Shown one piece after another: positions 5,664-8,008 of a DNA stretch of 8,008 bases (positions within the stretch are counted from its first letter, which is position 1; each line of letters opens with the position of its first letter). The DNA lies in contig CAWUXI010000131.1 in assembly GCA_963926405.1 (NCBI GenBank), positions 1-8,008 of the forward strand. Direction: 5' to 3'. The notes below the pieces were generated by a model. It had not been told where the DNA came from. It saw only the letters and a list, made by a program, of their open reading frames with translations, and ran no database searches. The position numbers were made by a program, and so were the translations under genes. This stretch comes from CALSMU01 sp963926405 (lineage in GTDB: Bacteria; Bacteroidota; Bacteroidia; Flavobacteriales_D; Parvicellaceae).

Positions 5664-8008
5664 ACGCTTTGATGAAATACAAGAGCTTATACTTCAATTA
5701 GCTTTAGGGAATTTCGAACATAAAGTTACCCCCTCGGAATCGCTGGATGAAATAGATGCCATAATTGCTGGTGTAAATATGCTGGGGGAGGAACTCAAGG
5801 TTTCTCAACAAAAACACGTTGCTTTGTTTGAACATGCAGGCGACGCGATTTTAATTTTTAGTAGTACTTCAAATAAGTTTGTCGATTCAAATAAATCCGC
5901 CACAGAGCTGCTTGGTTTTTCTGCAGAAGATATTCGACTTCTATCTTTAATAGATCTATTTCCAAAAGAGGAAAAGGCGAGGATGGAAAGTGAAATTACT
6001 GACTTAAAAAGTATTGGTCAAACACATTTTGATACGCAAATCGAAACCAAAGATGGAAAGTTGACGGAAGTTTCTTTTTTAGCAAAGCTATTACCGTATG
6101 GGGACGATCAATTTTTTCAGATATCTTTTAGAGATATAACTGAGTCAAAAAAGGTTTCCAATAATTTAGTTAAAAAAAATGCAGAATTAGAAAAAGCTCA
6201 AAAAGGAATTAGTGAATTGTCGAAATTTCCTTCAGAGAATCCAAATCCAATTTTAAGGTTTAATGAAAAATTTGAACTCGTTTATAAAAATGCAGCGAGT
6301 ACTATTAATTTTCTCTCAGATTTTAAGATCAAAGAAAACAATTTAACCGATCGCGTTTTAATAGGTTATTTCAAGAAAGTCAAAGAAAATAGGAATCCCG
6401 AAACGCTTATTGAGATTAGAAATAAAAGGCATTATTCGCTATCCTTGGTATATGTTGAAAAATTTAATTATATAAATATTTACGCTACTGACATCTCGGA
6501 ATTTATCAATAAAGTAGTTGAAAAAGAAAAAACCTTAATCGGATTTAAGGATGAAGTTGAAAGCCAAAAAGAATTTTATGAGCTTATACTGAATAGCTTA
6601 CCTTCTGATCTTGCAGTCTTTGACACGGATCATCGATATCTATATGTTAATCCGAATGGAATTAAAGATCCTGTAACCCGAAATTTTCTAATTGGGAAGG
6701 ATGATTTTGATTATGTTAAATTTAAGGGGATTTCAGATGAAAAAGCAGTTGAACGCCGCAAGCTTTTTAATAAAGTATCGAGAACTAAACATTCTGAAAC
6801 CTGGACAGACGAATTTGTTGAAAAAGACGGAAACCGAAAAGTAGTGCAAAGAAGCTTTAGTCCTATCTTAGATGAGAAGGGTAAACTTCGTTTCGTAATA
6901 GGTTATGGAACCGATATTACTAGGCGTATTGAAGCGGAAGAGGAAAACACCAGATTGTCTTTCGTTGCCAAAAACACGAACAATGGTGTTCTCATGTTAA
7001 ATAAAGATAGAGAAATAACCTGGGCCAACGATGCTTTTTTAATGCGCTCTGGTTATTCTATGAATGAGATAATTGGTAAAAATTCTACTTACTCTCGATT
7101 TCATAAAACGAGTGTTTCTTTATATGTAAAAGTGTGCAATGCAATGCATAGTAGGAAAAAAGTTTCTATGGAAGTGGTGCGAAAATCCAAGAATGGGAAT
7201 GAGTATTGGGTAGATTTAAACGTTCAGCCTTTATTCGATAATGCTAAAAAGCTTATGGGGTATATGTTTGTTGAATTTGATATTACAGATAGAATAGTAA
7301 ACAAGCAAACAATTGAGAATATTAATGTAATTCTAGAAAATAGAGTTCAAGAAAAAACGAAGGAAATAAGGTCTCACGAACTAAAATTGGAAAATTCGTT
7401 AAAAAAAGAACAAGAACGAACAATAGCATTGAAAATTAGTGAGGATAAGTTAAAAAAATCATTAATTAAAGAAAAAGAGCTAGGTAAATTAAAAGAAGGT
7501 TTTGTTGCCGTTGCATCGCATCAATTTAGAACGCCACTAGCGGTTATTCAGTCGAATGCTGAGTTACTTGAAATGTTTAATAATACAGGGATTCAACAAC
7601 CGCCCGAAAAGTATGCAAAGGTAACTGGCCGCATTTCATCAGCAATTTCTAAAATGACTGATTTAATGGATGATGTGCTGACACTCGGTAAACTAACTTC
7701 TGGGAACGTTGCTTATACTCCTGAAGAGATTGATTTGGTTGATTTTTGCAAGAAAATGGCTGAAGAGTTTAATACCGTTCAAATGGACGGAAGATGTCTT
7801 GATTTGTTTATTAAGGGAGAACCCTACCACATGGAATTAGATCCTAAATTACTAAACCATTCGTTGTCTAATTTAATTAGTAATGCTTTTAAGTATTCTA
7901 AAGAAAAAGATAACCCTGAGTTGAGCATTCATTTTAAACCCAAAGAACTTTTATTATCAGTAAAAGATTATGGTATAGGAATTCCTGGAGCTGAGCACAT
8001 ACATTTAT
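5656..8008 (+). CDS. Soluble multi-PAS sensor histidine kinase (3' end beyond window)
   Basis: 784 codons are visible and the frame is still open at the edge. I chose GTG at 5656: it directly follows an in-frame TAG, overlaps the previous stop by eight bases, and preserves the N-terminal LILQLALGNF...GVNMLGEEL segment typical of Bacteroidota PAS kinases; the first in-frame ATG (5779) would remove most of that segment. PAS-like domains lie at about 54-162 (ending FRDITES), 192-280 (starting FPSENPNPILRF, weaker), 307-422 (ending GTDITRR) and 434-545 (ending FDITDR). A coiled coil (547-615) leads to HisKA with the phospho-acceptor H622 in SHQFRTPL. The ATPase N-box has N739 and N743, and the G1 box is D771-x-G773-x-G775. 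The window ends just after the G1 box, so G2 and any fused receiver are unseen. No membrane helix is present, so it should sense cytoplasmic signals. Likely partner: the receiver protein upstream. Confidence 0.96.
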   Translation, partial: MDKRFDEIQELILQLALGNFEHKVTPSESLDEIDAIIAGVNMLGEELKVSQQKHVALFEHAGDAILIFSSTSNKFVDSNKSATELLGFSAEDIRLLSLIDLFPKEEKARMESEITDLKSIGQTHFDTQIETKDGKLTEVSFLAKLLPYGDDQFFQISFRDITESKKVSNNLVKKNAELEKAQKGISELSKFPSENPNPILRFNEKFELVYKNAASTINFLSDFKIKENNLTDRVLIGYFKKVKENRNPETLIEIRNKRHYSLSLVYVEKFNYINIYATDISEFINKVVEKEKTLIGFKDEVESQKEFYELILNSLPSDLAVFDTDHRYLYVNPNGIKDPVTRNFLIGKDDFDYVKFKGISDEKAVERRKLFNKVSRTKHSETWTDEFVEKDGNRKVVQRSFSPILDEKGKLRFVIGYGTDITRRIEAEEENTRLSFVAKNTNNGVLMLNKDREITWANDAFLMRSGYSMNEIIGKNSTYSRFHKTSVSLYVKVCNAMHSRKKVSMEVVRKSKNGNEYWVDLNVQPLFDNAKKLMGYMFVEFDITDRIVNKQTIENINVILENRVQEKTKEIRSHELKLENSLKKEQERTIALKISEDKLKKSLIKEKELGKLKEGFVAVASHQFRTPLAVIQSNAELLEMFNNTGIQQPPEKYAKVTGRISSAISKMTDLMDDVLTLGKLTSGNVAYTPEEIDLVDFCKKMAEEFNTVQMDGRCLDLFIKGEPYHMELDPKLLNHSLSNLISNAFKYSKEKDNPELSIHFKPKELLLSVKDYGIGIPGAEHIHL

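Overview
The window is AT-rich and looks like Bacteroidota chromosome, probably a gliding or marine flavobacterial-type lineage. The main evidence is a type IX secretion (T9SS) type B sorting domain, a PorP/SprF outer-membrane protein and a PD40/OmpA protein side by side. A Bacteroidota-style -33/-7 promoter candidate (TTTG, then TAnnTTTA) and the N-terminal layout of the sensor kinase agree with this. The exact lineage cannot be fixed from the sequence.

Positions 1-4119 hold three same-strand genes separated by 54 and 18 bases, so probably one transcript. The first is the 3' end of a large surface protein with 41-residue thrombospondin-3-like Asp-rich repeats and a type B T9SS sorting domain. 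The second is a PorP/SprF-family outer-membrane barrel, the class that helps export and anchor type B cargo. The third is a 749-residue periplasmic protein with a TPR-like region, PD40 propeller, regulatory-like beta domains and a peptidoglycan-binding OmpA domain, the PorE-type architecture. The likely logic is cargo, dedicated outer-membrane partner, and cell-wall tether.

Positions 4120-4752 contain no convincing gene. The stretch is rich in small palindromes, has one terminator-like hairpin with a T-run, a very small minus-strand ORF of doubtful reality, three CGTTGGG direct repeats and a candidate promoter for the next gene.

Positions 4753-8008 hold a second same-strand cluster: a stand-alone receiver (CheY-like) response regulator, a 148-residue protein resembling the STAS/SpoIIAA-like (DUF7793-type) family, and a soluble multi-PAS sensor histidine kinase that starts at GTG inside the end of the preceding gene and runs off the window edge. 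This looks like a phosphorelay with an accessory STAS-like protein; its input and output are not visible here. No RNA genes, CRISPR arrays, insertion sequences or prophage genes were recognised.
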